Below the pieces are notes generated by a model, which did no database searches, had not been told where the DNA came from, and was given only the letters and a program-made list of their open reading frames with translations. This document shows, one piece after another, positions 53,567 through 63,331 of a stretch of DNA of 64,000 nucleotides; positions within the stretch are counted from its first letter, which is position 1, and the number at the start of each line of letters is the position of its first letter. The stretch is from Clostridia bacterium (GTDB lineage: Bacteria; Bacillota; Clostridia; Oscillospirales; CAG-272): the NCBI GenBank assembly GCA_017462035.1, contig JAFTRY010000014.1, forward strand, positions 1-64,000. The letters run 5' to 3'. Made by a program: the position numbers and the translations under genes.

Positions 53567-56155
53567 TTACTTTAATCTCTTTTGCAGATTGAACAAAAAG
53601 CTCATGGCTTCGTAGGGCGACAAGGTATTGATGTCCACAGCCTTCAATTCTTCAATCACTTGCTCGTTTACACAATCGTCGAAGCTGATCAAAGAATCAT
53701 CCTTTTCTTCTTCCACCGTGTCGGAGGTACGAAGCGCCCGTGCCGTTTTCTCTACCGAAGCCAAAACCTCTTTGGCTCGGCGGATGACCTCTGAGGGAAG
53801 CCCCGCAAGCTTAGCAACCTCAATTCCATAGCTATCGTCCGTAGAGCCGCGAATGATCTTTCTGAGGAAGGTGATATTATCTCCTCGCTTCTTTGCGGCA
53901 ATATGGAAATTCACCACACCCTCCAGCTCTTCTTCCATGGAGGTTAGTTCGTGATAGTGAGTCGCAAACAGTGTTTTAGCACCGATTTTTCTGCTGTTGG
54001 TATATTCCACAATGGCGCGGGCAATGCTCATACCGTCAAAGGTCGAGGTTCCCCGTCCGACTTCGTCGTAAATAATCAGACTTTTCCGTGTGGCATTTCG
54101 CAGAATATAAGCCACCTCGTTCATTTCCAGCATAAAGGTGGACTGTCCCGATGCCAAATCATCCGATGCACCAACACGGGTGAACAGCTTGTCCACAATG
54201 CCGATTCTTGCGTCAGAGGCTGGAATAAAGGAGCCTATTTGCGCCATCAACACTAAGATCGCAATCTGGCGCATATACGTTGACTTTCCCGCCATATTCG
54301 GTCCTGTAATCAGCATTAACCGATTCTTCTTGGTATCCAGATCGGCATCGTTTGGCACAAAATAGGAATCCTTCACAAACTGCTCAACCACTGGATGGCG
54401 CCCATCCTTGATACGGATCAAATCGCTCTGATCCACCTCAGGTCGAATGTACTGTTGCTTGGCTGCTACTGTGGAAAGACTCAGATAGGCATCCAGCTTT
54501 GCCATGAGAGCGGCTGCCTTTTGAATTCTGCCGCTATTTTCCGCTACGAAGCTACGAACCTGGCAAAACAACTCGTATTCCAGGGAACAGACCTTGTCCG
54601 CCGCACCCAAAATGGTTGCCTCCATGTCCTTCAGTTCCTGGGTAATATACCGTTCGCAATTTGCAAGAGTCTGTTTTCGAATATATGTGTCCGGGACCTG
54701 AGACATAAAAGACTTGGATACCTCAATATAGTAGCCAAATACTTTATTATACCCGATCTTCAGTGTCTTGATTCCCGTCTTTTCCTTTTCCTCGTTAGCT
54801 ACTCGCTCGATCCAGCTCTTACCGTCCTGCATCACGGAACGCAGATAATCCACGTCTTCGTGATATCCCTTCGCGATCATACCACCTTCCCGAGTGGAAA
54901 AGGGCGGATTTTCACAAATGGCGGAGTCGATCCGGTCATAAATGTCGTCAAGGGTCTCCAGCTCGCGGCACAAGGATGACAGCTCGTCTGAGCGACAAGC
55001 ACCAATCAAGCCCTTTAACTCGGGCAACACTGAGATGGTAGATGCCACCGCGCGGAGATCCTTGGCATTCGCCGTACCGTATACAATTCGGGTAACCAAT
55101 CGCTCAAGATCCAACACTCCGTCCAGAAGTGCTCCAATCTCCTCTCGCAGAATATAGTCACCGTAAAGCTCCTCCACCGCGTTCTGTCGGCGGGTAATTT
55201 CCCCTACGCTTAACAAGGGGTGTTCTATCCATTGGCGAAGCAATCTGGCTCCGGCGGCAGTGCGTGTTTTGTCCAACACCCACAGCAGAGAGCCTTTTTT
55301 CTCCTTGCTTCGCATAGTTTCGGTCAATTCCAAATTGCGCCGGGTGTTAATATCCAACTCCATAAATTGACCGTCGGAGTACACATTGAGATCCTTAATA
55401 TACGAAATATCGTTTTTCTGTGTTTCCCGAATATAAGACAGCAAGCCACCCAAAGCACAGATCAGGGGACGATTCTCTTCCAGTTCGCGGCGGAATTGCT
55501 CTGAAAATTGAGCTTGAACAAGCTCAAGTGAGCTCTGAAATTCAAAGTCGGTAGGACGGTTTTCCGTCAGCATGGCACCTACCCGAGAGCGAATAAAATC
55601 CGAGACCTCCCCCAATTTCTTAGCACTGAGGTTAACAACCACTTCACTGGGACAATAGGTACCCAACTCATTTTTCAGACGGCTGTCAATATTATCACCA
55701 CAAAAGGAAGTAGCATAGATCTGACCGGTGGATATATCAGCAAAGCTCACGCCACATTCAAATTCATTTAAATAGACAGCGCAAAGATAGTTATTTCTGC
55801 CCTCCGGCAGCAAATCACTCTCGATCAGGGTACCGGGAGTAATCACACGAACGACCTCACGTTTTACCAACCCCTTCGCCAGTGCCGGATCCTCTACCTG
55901 TTCACAGATAGCCACCTTAAATCCTTTTTCAATCAACTGCCCTATGTATGTTTCCGCGCTGTGGAACGGAACGCCGCACATCGGCGCGCGCTCCTCTTCC
56001 CCGCAATCCCGTCCCGTCAGGGTCAGTCCCAATTCTCGCGAAGCAAGAACCGCATCGTCGAAGAACATCTCGTAAAAATCTCCGAGACGGTAGAAAAGCA
56101 AGTGGTCCTTGTATTGATTTTTTACTTCAAAATACTGCTCCATCATCGGAGTCAT
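53567..56155 (-). CDS. DNA mismatch repair protein MutS
   Basis: A mismatch sensor of about 862 residues. The mismatch-contact motif is GDFYEMFFDDA, the ATPase carries GPNMAGKSTYMRQIA, DEVGRGTSTFDGMSIA and ATHYHEL, and the C-terminal helix-turn-helix region is complete. The ATG at 56155 lies nine bases after GGAGG; the longer frame to 56200 has no ribosome site. Confidence 0.96.
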   Translation of the reverse strand: MTPMMEQYFEVKNQYKDHLLFYRLGDFYEMFFDDAVLASRELGLTLTGRDCGEEERAPMCGVPFHSAETYIGQLIEKGFKVAICEQVEDPALAKGLVKREVVRVITPGTLIESDLLPEGRNNYLCAVYLNEFECGVSFADISTGQIYATSFCGDNIDSRLKNELGTYCPSEVVVNLSAKKLGEVSDFIRSRVGAMLTENRPTDFEFQSSLELVQAQFSEQFRRELEENRPLICALGGLLSYIRETQKNDISYIKDLNVYSDGQFMELDINTRRNLELTETMRSKEKKGSLLWVLDKTRTAAGARLLRQWIEHPLLSVGEITRRQNAVEELYGDYILREEIGALLDGVLDLERLVTRIVYGTANAKDLRAVASTISVLPELKGLIGACRSDELSSLCRELETLDDIYDRIDSAICENPPFSTREGGMIAKGYHEDVDYLRSVMQDGKSWIERVANEEKEKTGIKTLKIGYNKVFGYYIEVSKSFMSQVPDTYIRKQTLANCERYITQELKDMEATILGAADKVCSLEYELFCQVRSFVAENSGRIQKAAALMAKLDAYLSLSTVAAKQQYIRPEVDQSDLIRIKDGRHPVVEQFVKDSYFVPNDADLDTKKNRLMLITGPNMAGKSTYMRQIAILVLMAQIGSFIPASDARIGIVDKLFTRVGASDDLASGQSTFMLEMNEVAYILRNATRKSLIIYDEVGRGTSTFDGMSIARAIVEYTNSRKIGAKTLFATHYHELTSMEEELEGVVNFHIAAKKRGDNITFLRKIIRGSTDDSYGIEVAKLAGLPSEVIRRAKEVLASVEKTARALRTSDTVEEEKDDSLISFDDCVNEQVIEELKAVDINTLSPYEAMSFLFNLQKRLK

Positions 56156-56203
56156 ATCCCTATTCCTCCACTCAGTCCTTTTTACGTTTGAAACCTTCAA
56201 AAA

Positions 56204-56593
56204 TCAGTGCCCGCATCCTCCGCCGCAGGTAGAACAATTGTGTGTGCAGGAGGGCTGTTCCCCGGTAATATGAAAGGTAATCGTATTGTTGACCGCATTC
56301 ATCAACTCATTGACCTCCGCCTGTGCCTCGTTCAACTCCACAAACACCGGGTGTTCCATGATTTCACGATAGAGAACATCGATTCGTTTCTGGATGGTTT
56401 CAATGAACAAGGTATCTCGCTCCTCCCGGGTGATCTCCCCTTGAAGCGCTTTTTGCTGTACCTCATATTCCACCATTTTCTTCTTTAGCTCTCCGTCCGA
56501 CTCGTAAGCAGTCTTTGCCGCCGACAAACGAATCAGCTTTTCATCGTCTTTCAATGCCTTGCCAAGCTCGGCAGCCAGTTCAAAAATTCCCAT
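56204..56593 (-). CDS. YlbF/YmcA (Ric)-family protein with cysteine-rich C-terminus
   Basis: A 129-residue helical protein of the YlbF/YmcA family. It ends in a short Cys-rich tail, SCTHNCSTCGGGCGH. In B. subtilis RicA, RicF and RicT form a complex that binds iron-sulfur clusters and controls RNase Y and development, and ricA (ymcA) lies beside miaB (ymcB), as here. The tail is a plausible metal or cluster ligand. It sits between miaB and mutS. Confidence 0.85.
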   Translation of the reverse strand: MGIFELAAELGKALKDDEKLIRLSAAKTAYESDGELKKKMVEYEVQQKALQGEITREERDTLFIETIQKRIDVLYREIMEHPVFVELNEAQAEVNELMNAVNNTITFHITGEQPSCTHNCSTCGGGCGH

Positions 56594-56604
56594 ATTTTGA
56601 TTCC

Positions 56605-58050
56605 TTATCCTTCCGAAATATTTTTTATCCTTCCATATAGGGCAAAAGTATCGCCCCGCTCAATGTCAATTTCTAAAAATTCCCCTATGTGTTCGGGCTT
56701 TCCTTCAAAAAACACAATTTTACCGCCTTCGGTACGACCACTGTAAACCTCCTCCCGATTTTTACTGGGACCGTCACAGAGAACCCGCAACGTTTTTCCT
56801 TCCAAGCACTCGTTGGAAGCAAGGGATATCTCGTTTTGAGTCATTAACAAAGCATCGTATCTTCTGCTCTGCTCGTTCGGGGCGATCTGACAGTAAAGTT
56901 CCGCCGCAGGCGTTCCCTTTCTGGGAGAGTAGATGAAGGAGAAAATCATATCAAACCTGGCACGCCGCAGTGCTGCCAGAGTTTCCTCAAATTCCTCTTC
57001 CGTCTCCCCGGGGAATCCCACAATAATATCAGAAGTAATCACCGCATCCGGCATTTTTTCCCGAATATAATCCAAAATACCAATATATTTTTCAAAGGTG
57101 TAGCGACGGTTCATTGCATTTAGAACACGGTCACTCCCCGATTGCATCGGCAAATGAAAATGTCTGGCAATGTGCTGAGAGGATGCCATCACATCAATGA
57201 GCTTGCGGGTTGCGTCCTTGGGATGGCTGGTCATGAAATGAATCCAATATTCTCCCGGAATCTCATCGATCTCCGCAAGAAGATCCGCAAAATCGTATGA
57301 TTCTCCCAGATCTTTCCCGTAAGAATTCACGTTTTGTCCCAACAGGGTAATGTCCTTATACCCCTCTGCCACCAATTGCTTCACCTCTTCCAGGATAGCC
57401 TCCTTGATTCGGCTTCTTTCTCGTCCTCTCACATAAGGGACAATGCAATAGGAGCAAAAATTATTGCATCCATACATGACAGACACCCACGCACGGAGCT
57501 TATTTTCTCTTCGAACGGGTACTCCCTCCGCAACTAAGTATTCCTCTTCCTCAGAGCAAAGTACTCTCTTCCCCGCCTGAAATTTCTTCCAAAGCAATTC
57601 AGGGAAGCGGTGAATCGAGGCGGTTCCAAACAAAAGGTCTACGTAGGAGTACCGCCGCTTAATATCCTGGATCCTGTGCTCTTGAACCACCATACAACCG
57701 CAAACCCCGATCACAAGATCCGGATTGTTTGCCTTCAAATGCTTAAACTGACCTATCATGGAAAGTGCGCGTTTTTCTGCGTGTTCGCGAATAGCGCAAG
57801 TATTCACCATAATTAGGGATGACTGCTCCGGAGCTTGAGTAATTTCATACCCCATAGCCTCCGCCATACCGGAAAGCTTTTCGCTATCCGCCTCGTTCTG
57901 CTGGCATCCAAGCGTCAGAATATACGCCTTGGGACGGCTGCCGGATTCCAACGCCGCTTTCTCATTTTTCGCCCGGATCTGCCATATAAATTGTCTCTGG
58001 TTTTCCATCTCTTCTAAGGAAACCTGGTTATTTTTTTTCATTTTCTCCAT
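56605..58050 (-). CDS. tRNA-2-methylthio-N6-dimethylallyladenosine synthase MiaB
   Basis: A 481-residue radical SAM methylthiotransferase acting on A37 of tRNA. The first cluster uses the cysteines in TLGCQQNEADSEK, MVNTCAIREHA and GVCGCMVVQ; the radical SAM cluster is YGCNNFCSYCIVPYVRGRE. A C-terminal TRAM domain ends it. The start could be 58050 or the ATG three codons in (58041); neither has ideal ribosome-site spacing. Confidence 0.95.
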   Translation of the reverse strand: MEKMKKNNQVSLEEMENQRQFIWQIRAKNEKAALESGSRPKAYILTLGCQQNEADSEKLSGMAEAMGYEITQAPEQSSLIMVNTCAIREHAEKRALSMIGQFKHLKANNPDLVIGVCGCMVVQEHRIQDIKRRYSYVDLLFGTASIHRFPELLWKKFQAGKRVLCSEEEEYLVAEGVPVRRENKLRAWVSVMYGCNNFCSYCIVPYVRGRERSRIKEAILEEVKQLVAEGYKDITLLGQNVNSYGKDLGESYDFADLLAEIDEIPGEYWIHFMTSHPKDATRKLIDVMASSQHIARHFHLPMQSGSDRVLNAMNRRYTFEKYIGILDYIREKMPDAVITSDIIVGFPGETEEEFEETLAALRRARFDMIFSFIYSPRKGTPAAELYCQIAPNEQSRRYDALLMTQNEISLASNECLEGKTLRVLCDGPSKNREEVYSGRTEGGKIVFFEGKPEHIGEFLEIDIERGDTFALYGRIKNISEG

Positions 58051-58126
58051 TATGTAACCATAACCTCGCCTGTATTCTCAAGCAGTGACAAAACGCATCA
58101 TACAACATTTTGACCCTATCTGTTTT

Positions 58127-58155
58127 ATTATAATATAAAATCAAAGTTTTGTCAA
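58127..58155 (-). promoter_or_regulatory. Consensus promoter for miaB-ric-mutS-mutL-tgt-tldD-pmbA
   Basis: Minus strand TTGACA (58150-58155), 17-base spacer, TATAAT (58127-58132). Seven genes in one direction follow with gaps under 45 bases and no strong hairpin between them. Confidence 0.87.
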
Positions 58156-58212
58156 GTTTTCCCGGATTCTTTCTCGGGTAAGACTCCCCATTTTTTATAA
58201 ATTCTCACCAGG

Positions 58213-59559
58213 CTATTTTGGAAATCTTCCATTAAGACATTCTACCACGTAATCTCCCGTATATGAGTTCCAAGAATCACCGAAAATTACTCGTTGCCAG
58301 TGAGATCCGGAACCGCCGTATACAACCGAATCCAGAGAGGAACAGTAGTAAAAGGCACTGTCACCGATGGATTGAATATCCGAAGAAAAGGTGACGGCTC
58401 GGATCATATCGCAGTAAGCAAAGGCATAATTGCCAATGGAGGTCACTCCCGATGGAATGACTAAGGATGTGATTTCCTCACCGTTAAGAAACAGCTTGTG
58501 GGAGTAATACAGAGGATTACTCAAATAATTTTCAAAGGAAATAGCGCACCAAGCCGCGGTGCTTCCCCCATAAACCGCTTGAAGCCCCGCGCAATCCCAA
58601 AAGGCATTGGCTCCAATCTCTGCGACGGTAACCGGAATGTAAATTTCCTCTAATTCCCGGTGCCCGGCAAATGCCTCCGCCTCAATGGCTACGACGGGAA
58701 ATCCTCCATATTGAGCAGGAATAAATACACTGGCTTCCCTTCCCGTGTAGCCCGCGATACGGTAGCCATCCTCCTGCCGTTCAAATATTAAACCTATGTC
58801 CTTATATGGTAACTGACAAGCTTGACACATTAAATTTTTGTCTAAAAGCAGATGATGCCCGGTCGCCGGAATGGACACCTCCTGTGTCATAAAACATAGA
58901 CCGCACTGCCTGGTTTTACTGCCTTCTGTTCCGCAACCGGGAGAATCCAGCACCGTCCAATTGCCAAAGGCATGTAATTCCTCATTTCCGCGCACCTCTC
59001 CGTGTCCGCAGAGCGTCCCGTACCAATGAGTGCGACCGTCATAACTCAGGGATGTGGAAAATTCATGTCCCAACGCTGCAATCTCCAACCATTCCCGAGT
59101 CGTACATATCTTACACGCTCGCTCCTTCCAACCAATTTCTGCGCATCCGGGAGACTGTATGATTTCCCAATCTCCGAAGGAATGTGTATCGCAAACAGGC
59201 TCCGACTCCATTTCGCCATCCGTCTCTGTTTCGGCATCCATCTCGGCTTCGGTATCTATTTCGGTTCTCCCGCCTGTTTCAGGTTCAGAATTCGTTTCAA
59301 TTTCAGTATCCGGTTCAAGTTCAGTGTTCGTGACACCGCCTTCATCCGTCGCAGCTTCCCTTTCTGTTTCAATCTCGATTTCCCACTCTGAGGAAACGGT
59401 TTGCCTTTCGGATTCCCACACAACGGAATCTGCCGCTTCCGTTTCATGATATTCCGACGCTGACGGATCGGCACGCTCACCTATCTGTTTCGCGCAGGAA
59501 AGCAAAAGAAGCACGGCAGACAAAATTAAGAACATAAATTCCAACACTTTTTGTCTCAT
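58213..59559 (-). CDS. Surface lipoprotein with acidic linker, two CxxC repeats and BspA-like leucine-rich repeats
   Basis: About 448 residues. A signal peptide ends in lipobox LLSC (Cys22). An acidic Glu/Thr-rich linker (about 30-125) follows, then two copies of a 45-residue motif (SFGDWEIIQSPGCAEIGWKE... and AFGNWTVLDSPGCGTEGSKT...), each with a CxxC pair (CKIC, CGLC). LRR_5-type repeats (FAGHRELEEIYIPVTVAEIG, FAYCDMIRAVTFSSDIQSIG) end it. Such proteins are surface exposed in gut Clostridia and often bind host or dietary material. The ATG at 59559 follows GGGGAG, and the promoter at 59588-59616 rules out the longer frame. Confidence 0.88.
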   Translation of the reverse strand: MRQKVLEFMFLILSAVLLLLSCAKQIGERADPSASEYHETEAADSVVWESERQTVSSEWEIEIETEREAATDEGGVTNTELEPDTEIETNSEPETGGRTEIDTEAEMDAETETDGEMESEPVCDTHSFGDWEIIQSPGCAEIGWKERACKICTTREWLEIAALGHEFSTSLSYDGRTHWYGTLCGHGEVRGNEELHAFGNWTVLDSPGCGTEGSKTRQCGLCFMTQEVSIPATGHHLLLDKNLMCQACQLPYKDIGLIFERQEDGYRIAGYTGREASVFIPAQYGGFPVVAIEAEAFAGHRELEEIYIPVTVAEIGANAFWDCAGLQAVYGGSTAAWCAISFENYLSNPLYYSHKLFLNGEEITSLVIPSGVTSIGNYAFAYCDMIRAVTFSSDIQSIGDSAFYYCSSLDSVVYGGSGSHWQRVIFGDSWNSYTGDYVVECLNGRFPK

Positions 59560-59587
59560 TTTTATTCTCCCCAGCATAATAACTCCT

Positions 59588-59616
59588 ATTATACCACATT
59601 TTTCCGCAAAATTCAA
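59588..59616 (-). promoter_or_regulatory. Promoter of the lipoprotein gene
   Basis: Minus strand TTGAAT (59611-59616), 17-base spacer ending TGG, TATAAT (59588-59593), about 30 bases before the chosen start codon. Confidence 0.83.
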
Positions 59617-59713
59617 GGGACTGCCTTATTTCGTGCAGATCGTACAGATCTTCCGCATCAAAATAAAACAATCCCTTTTGCTTATTTTATGTCAATGTTT
59701 CGTTAACTCATTC

Positions 59714-61375
59714 TTACAGATCTTGAGACCGGTTCGCTACAATATTTTCGGCAAAAGCCAACGCCTCGTCAATATTGGCGAGAAAATGTTCCTCTCCCAC
59801 ATCTTCGTAAAAGCCAGACTTTTTCATGACTGCCAGCGGTTGCTCGTTCACGTGAGAAAGGAGCAGAACAATCTTTTTTTTCTTGCAAATTCGACTCAAA
59901 GAAAGTAATTTCTGCATTGCAGTGGCATCCATACTGGGAACATTGCGCATCCGCAGAATCATTACCCAATCCCCCTCTTTCATGGGGAACGAGGTAAATT
60001 TATCGGATGCCGCGAAGAACATAGGACCGTCAATTTCAAATACTGCCGTATGCTCGGGAATCGTTTTCAGCCGTCCGCCCTCATTCTCAGAATACTCGTC
60101 TGCCGCCGACCACATCCGAACATGCGTAACGTCTGCCATACGCTTCATAAAAAGAATGACTGCCAACAAAAGACCGATCTCAATTGCCACCACCAAATCA
60201 AACACTACCGTCAGAACAAAGGTAACAACCAACACAAGAATATCGCTCTTTGGTGACGAACGGAAAATCTTTACAAACTGTCTCCATTCACTCATATTAT
60301 ACGCTACCATAAAAAGAACCGCGGCAATGCTGGGCATGGGGATCCATGCGGCATAAGGCATCAGAAGGACAAGGATCAACAGCAAAATTACGGCATGAAC
60401 CATGCCGGCAATGGGGGTGCGTCCCCCATTTTTTACGTTTGCGGCAGTTCGGGCAATAGCACCGGTAGCAGGAATCCCTCCAAACAAGCCTGAGCAGATA
60501 TTTCCCACGCCCTGGGCGATCAATTCGGTATTGGAATGATGTCTGTCCCCGATCATACCGTCGGAAACCACACAGGACAGCAGAGACTCGATTCCAGCGA
60601 GAATGGCAATGGTAAACGCACTGGGAAGCAAATCTTTGATGGTTTCTAATCGAAACTCCGGCAGAGAGAAGGTCGGAAGCTGCCTGGAAATGGTATACAG
60701 ATCCCCAATCGTATTCACCTGAATGGGCAAAAGCTTCACCATCAGAACACCCACCACGACAGCAATCAGCGAGCCGGGAATCCGTTTATTGATCTTGGGC
60801 CATATGATCAAAATTGCCAAGGAAACAGCCCCAACCAACAATGCCTGCCAGTTCAAGGTGGCAAGAGATTTTACGATAGCGATCACCTTCTCCGATATCT
60901 CCACAGCGTGGGTACCGGAAGCAAAGCTCAATCCAAGAAAGTCCTTGATCTGACCAATCACAATGGTAACGGCAATTCCAGACGTAAATCCGGTAGTGAT
61001 GGTATACGGAATATATTTAATCAAGGAGCCAAATCGGCAAAGCCCCATCAAGATCAGCATCACGCCTGCCATGAAAGTGGCAACCACCAAGCCCGACGTA
61101 CCGAACTGAGCCACGATTCCCGCCACAATGGTGGCAAACGCCGCCGTAGGACCGGAAATATTAACGTTGCTCCCCCCTAAAAACGCAATAACGAATCCCG
61201 CAACAATTGCTGTATAAAGTCCTTTTTCCGGTGATACACCGGAGGCAATCGCAAGGGCAATGGAGAGCGGCAAGGCAATAATTGCCACAATGATACCGGC
61301 AACAATGTCATTAATCAGTTGTTTCCTACCATATCCTTTACAAGAAGAAAAAAGCTTAGGTTGAAATATTTTCAT
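59714..61375 (-). CDS. SulP/SLC26-family anion transporter with STAS domain
   Basis: A 553-residue transporter with 12-14 helices (GIIVAIIALPLSIALAIASG onward, and the SNVNISGPTAAF motif) and a C-terminal cytoplasmic STAS domain (about 440-550). SulP proteins carry sulfate, bicarbonate or other anions; the substrate cannot be told here. It follows the AEC transporter gene after 27 bases. Confidence 0.92.
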   Translation of the reverse strand: MKIFQPKLFSSCKGYGRKQLINDIVAGIIVAIIALPLSIALAIASGVSPEKGLYTAIVAGFVIAFLGGSNVNISGPTAAFATIVAGIVAQFGTSGLVVATFMAGVMLILMGLCRFGSLIKYIPYTITTGFTSGIAVTIVIGQIKDFLGLSFASGTHAVEISEKVIAIVKSLATLNWQALLVGAVSLAILIIWPKINKRIPGSLIAVVVGVLMVKLLPIQVNTIGDLYTISRQLPTFSLPEFRLETIKDLLPSAFTIAILAGIESLLSCVVSDGMIGDRHHSNTELIAQGVGNICSGLFGGIPATGAIARTAANVKNGGRTPIAGMVHAVILLLILVLLMPYAAWIPMPSIAAVLFMVAYNMSEWRQFVKIFRSSPKSDILVLVVTFVLTVVFDLVVAIEIGLLLAVILFMKRMADVTHVRMWSAADEYSENEGGRLKTIPEHTAVFEIDGPMFFAASDKFTSFPMKEGDWVMILRMRNVPSMDATAMQKLLSLSRICKKKKIVLLLSHVNEQPLAVMKKSGFYEDVGEEHFLANIDEALAFAENIVANRSQDL

Positions 61376-61402
61376 AGTCAGTCCTTCGTGTTTAATTTTG
61401 AA

Positions 61403-62350
61403 TTATGAGCCAATGATCATTTTTAAGCCAACAAATACAAGAGGGATCGTAATCAGAGACAACAAATGGGATACAAGTGCCATTCCTGACGCCGTTGACA
61501 CATCCTTTCCATAGGCACCGGGAATTACGATCGTATTCAGCCCCAAAGGCATGGATAGAGAGCATACCGTACAGATTGCGAAAATTTCGGGACATGGAAT
61601 CCAGGCAAGCACCGCCAAAGCAATGGCGGGAATCAGCAACAACCGAATCGTCGTTACCGCATAAATGCTTTTCCGTTTCAGAACCTTCCGCAGATCCATT
61701 TGAGCCAGCGTAATTCCCGTTAAGAGCATGGCTATGGGAGACATACAGTTTCCGGATACCTCAATCACGGAAAGAATGCTTTCGGGAAGCGGAATCTGTA
61801 GCAAACCGATCACCATACCAAGGATCAAACCGACAAACATGGGGTTAAGAAGCTTTTTTAACCGCATACCAAGGGTTTGCTTTTCCTCGTCTCGATCTAC
61901 CAACAAGGAAGGAACCGCCCACACGTAAATCAGGACCCACAAGGGTAAGGTAAACAGAATGTAGTTAGAAAAATGCTCGGGGAAGATAGCCTGCACAATA
62001 GCGTTTCCCATAAATGCGAAATTGGAAAAACACAATCCGTATGTATAGATCCTTTGCGTGTAAGCATCTTTAGCGCAGAGCTTGGAGACAAAAACGAGAA
62101 CAGGAATCAGAATCAGCTCCAGTACGGTACTGAATAATAGAATTTTCCACGCGGTAGAAATACTCCGCATCGTAAAATTCTTAATAAACGTACCCATAAC
62201 CAATGCGGGAATAAAGATCAGATTTTCCAGCTTGGATAGAATTGCGGCGGCGGAGGTCGACAAATGTCCCGTTTTCGTGACAATGTATCCCAAAAGGTTG
62301 AATATAAACAGGAAAATCATCTGATTCAGCGTTGGAATCAAAATATCCAT
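61403..62350 (-). CDS. AEC-family transporter (auxin efflux carrier fold)
   Basis: A 315-residue membrane protein with about ten helices in two inverted halves, including the central GNCMSPIAMLLTGITLA helix break and the C-terminal ...TIVIPGAYGKDVSTASGMALVSHLL typical of AEC carriers. Likely moves organic acids or similar anions. Substrate unknown. Confidence 0.85.
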   Translation of the reverse strand: MDILIPTLNQMIFLFIFNLLGYIVTKTGHLSTSAAAILSKLENLIFIPALVMGTFIKNFTMRSISTAWKILLFSTVLELILIPVLVFVSKLCAKDAYTQRIYTYGLCFSNFAFMGNAIVQAIFPEHFSNYILFTLPLWVLIYVWAVPSLLVDRDEEKQTLGMRLKKLLNPMFVGLILGMVIGLLQIPLPESILSVIEVSGNCMSPIAMLLTGITLAQMDLRKVLKRKSIYAVTTIRLLLIPAIALAVLAWIPCPEIFAICTVCSLSMPLGLNTIVIPGAYGKDVSTASGMALVSHLLSLITIPLVFVGLKMIIGS

Positions 62351-62386
62351 GGTTCAACTTCCTCTATGCAAAATATCAGTACTTCA

Positions 62387-63331
62387 TTAGGGTTTACAGA
62401 TTCCGCAGATCATGTACCCTTGCTTCAGCAGATCATCCTTGCTCCCCTTATACTCCTGTCGGTTGTTCTCATCGATTTTAGAAATCGATGAGCAGGTAGG
62501 TAAGTGGATTTTTTTACTGCTTACGTTCAAAATATAATCGGGAGCACCGATGCCCGTCTCGGTCTGACTGTCCTCCGGTACGGATTCCCCGCCCAGCCAA
62601 TTGTCTCCGGTAGCATAGTTAATGGTAATACCCGGCTGTACGTTATAAACGAATACATGGAAACAAATTCCCTCTCCGTTGTCCTCCACCGAGAACGCTT
62701 CCAGACGGACTCCGCTTGCCAACAGATTGGTTCCGACAAAGATCGGGGTGACACGGTACATTACGTGATTCCCTGTTTCTTTCACATAGTCCGCTACCAT
62801 GTTTTCGAATGGAAGCATACCTTCTACGTTCATGTAGCGGGTTCCCGTAATCAGATTATTCTTATTGGCATTCTCGCCGGTCAACTGAAATCCGATCAAA
62901 TGACATCGGTTGTATATGTACCCTCCGTCAACCAACTCCGTATCGTATTTTTCATTCACCCATCCGCTTGGCTTCACGCTGCTGATGCTTTCCCGGTCCT
63001 CGGTAGGCATCAGATCCTTTCCCACGCACGCCATGGTATATCCGCATCTGCCGAGAGAGTCCAGCTCACTATAAAACTCATAGGAAGAGGTCGTCAGCTC
63101 GGTTGCCGTAAAATCCGGCTCATTATCCTTTAATACTACGTAGGGTTCTCCCGAATAATCCGGAATTCCCTCCACCGATGCGAAACCAACGACAGAAATA
63201 GGCTCTTTGGTTCCTTCCTCAAGGGCAGGCTCGTTTACTTCCGAATTCCACAGAGAGGAAACAGCATCGCAACCTGTAAAGCAAAGACAAAGTACCAAAA
63301 AAAGTGTAAGCAATAAGCTTCGTTTCTTCAT
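62387..63331 (-). CDS. Lipoprotein DNA/RNA non-specific endonuclease
   Basis: A 314-residue secreted nuclease. Signal peptide with lipobox FTGC (Cys21); a linker; and the beta-beta-alpha-metal nuclease core with NRCHLIGFQLTGENANKNNL (catalytic His, metal Asn) and ITGTRYMNVEGMLPFE. A C-terminal module SKKIHLPTCSSISKIDENNR...GYMICGICKP has three Cys and one His, like the Ada zinc module. It probably degrades extracellular DNA. It overlaps the upstream unknown gene by ATGA. Confidence 0.88.
   Translation of the reverse strand: MKKRSLLLTLFLVLCLCFTGCDAVSSLWNSEVNEPALEEGTKEPISVVGFASVEGIPDYSGEPYVVLKDNEPDFTATELTTSSYEFYSELDSLGRCGYTMACVGKDLMPTEDRESISSVKPSGWVNEKYDTELVDGGYIYNRCHLIGFQLTGENANKNNLITGTRYMNVEGMLPFENMVADYVKETGNHVMYRVTPIFVGTNLLASGVRLEAFSVEDNGEGICFHVFVYNVQPGITINYATGDNWLGGESVPEDSQTETGIGAPDYILNVSSKKIHLPTCSSISKIDENNRQEYKGSKDDLLKQGYMICGICKP

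Noticed and set aside
58155..58200. Hairpin CCCG...CGGG after the lipoprotein gene as a terminator
   Set aside because: Only a four-base stem with no T tract on the minus strand.
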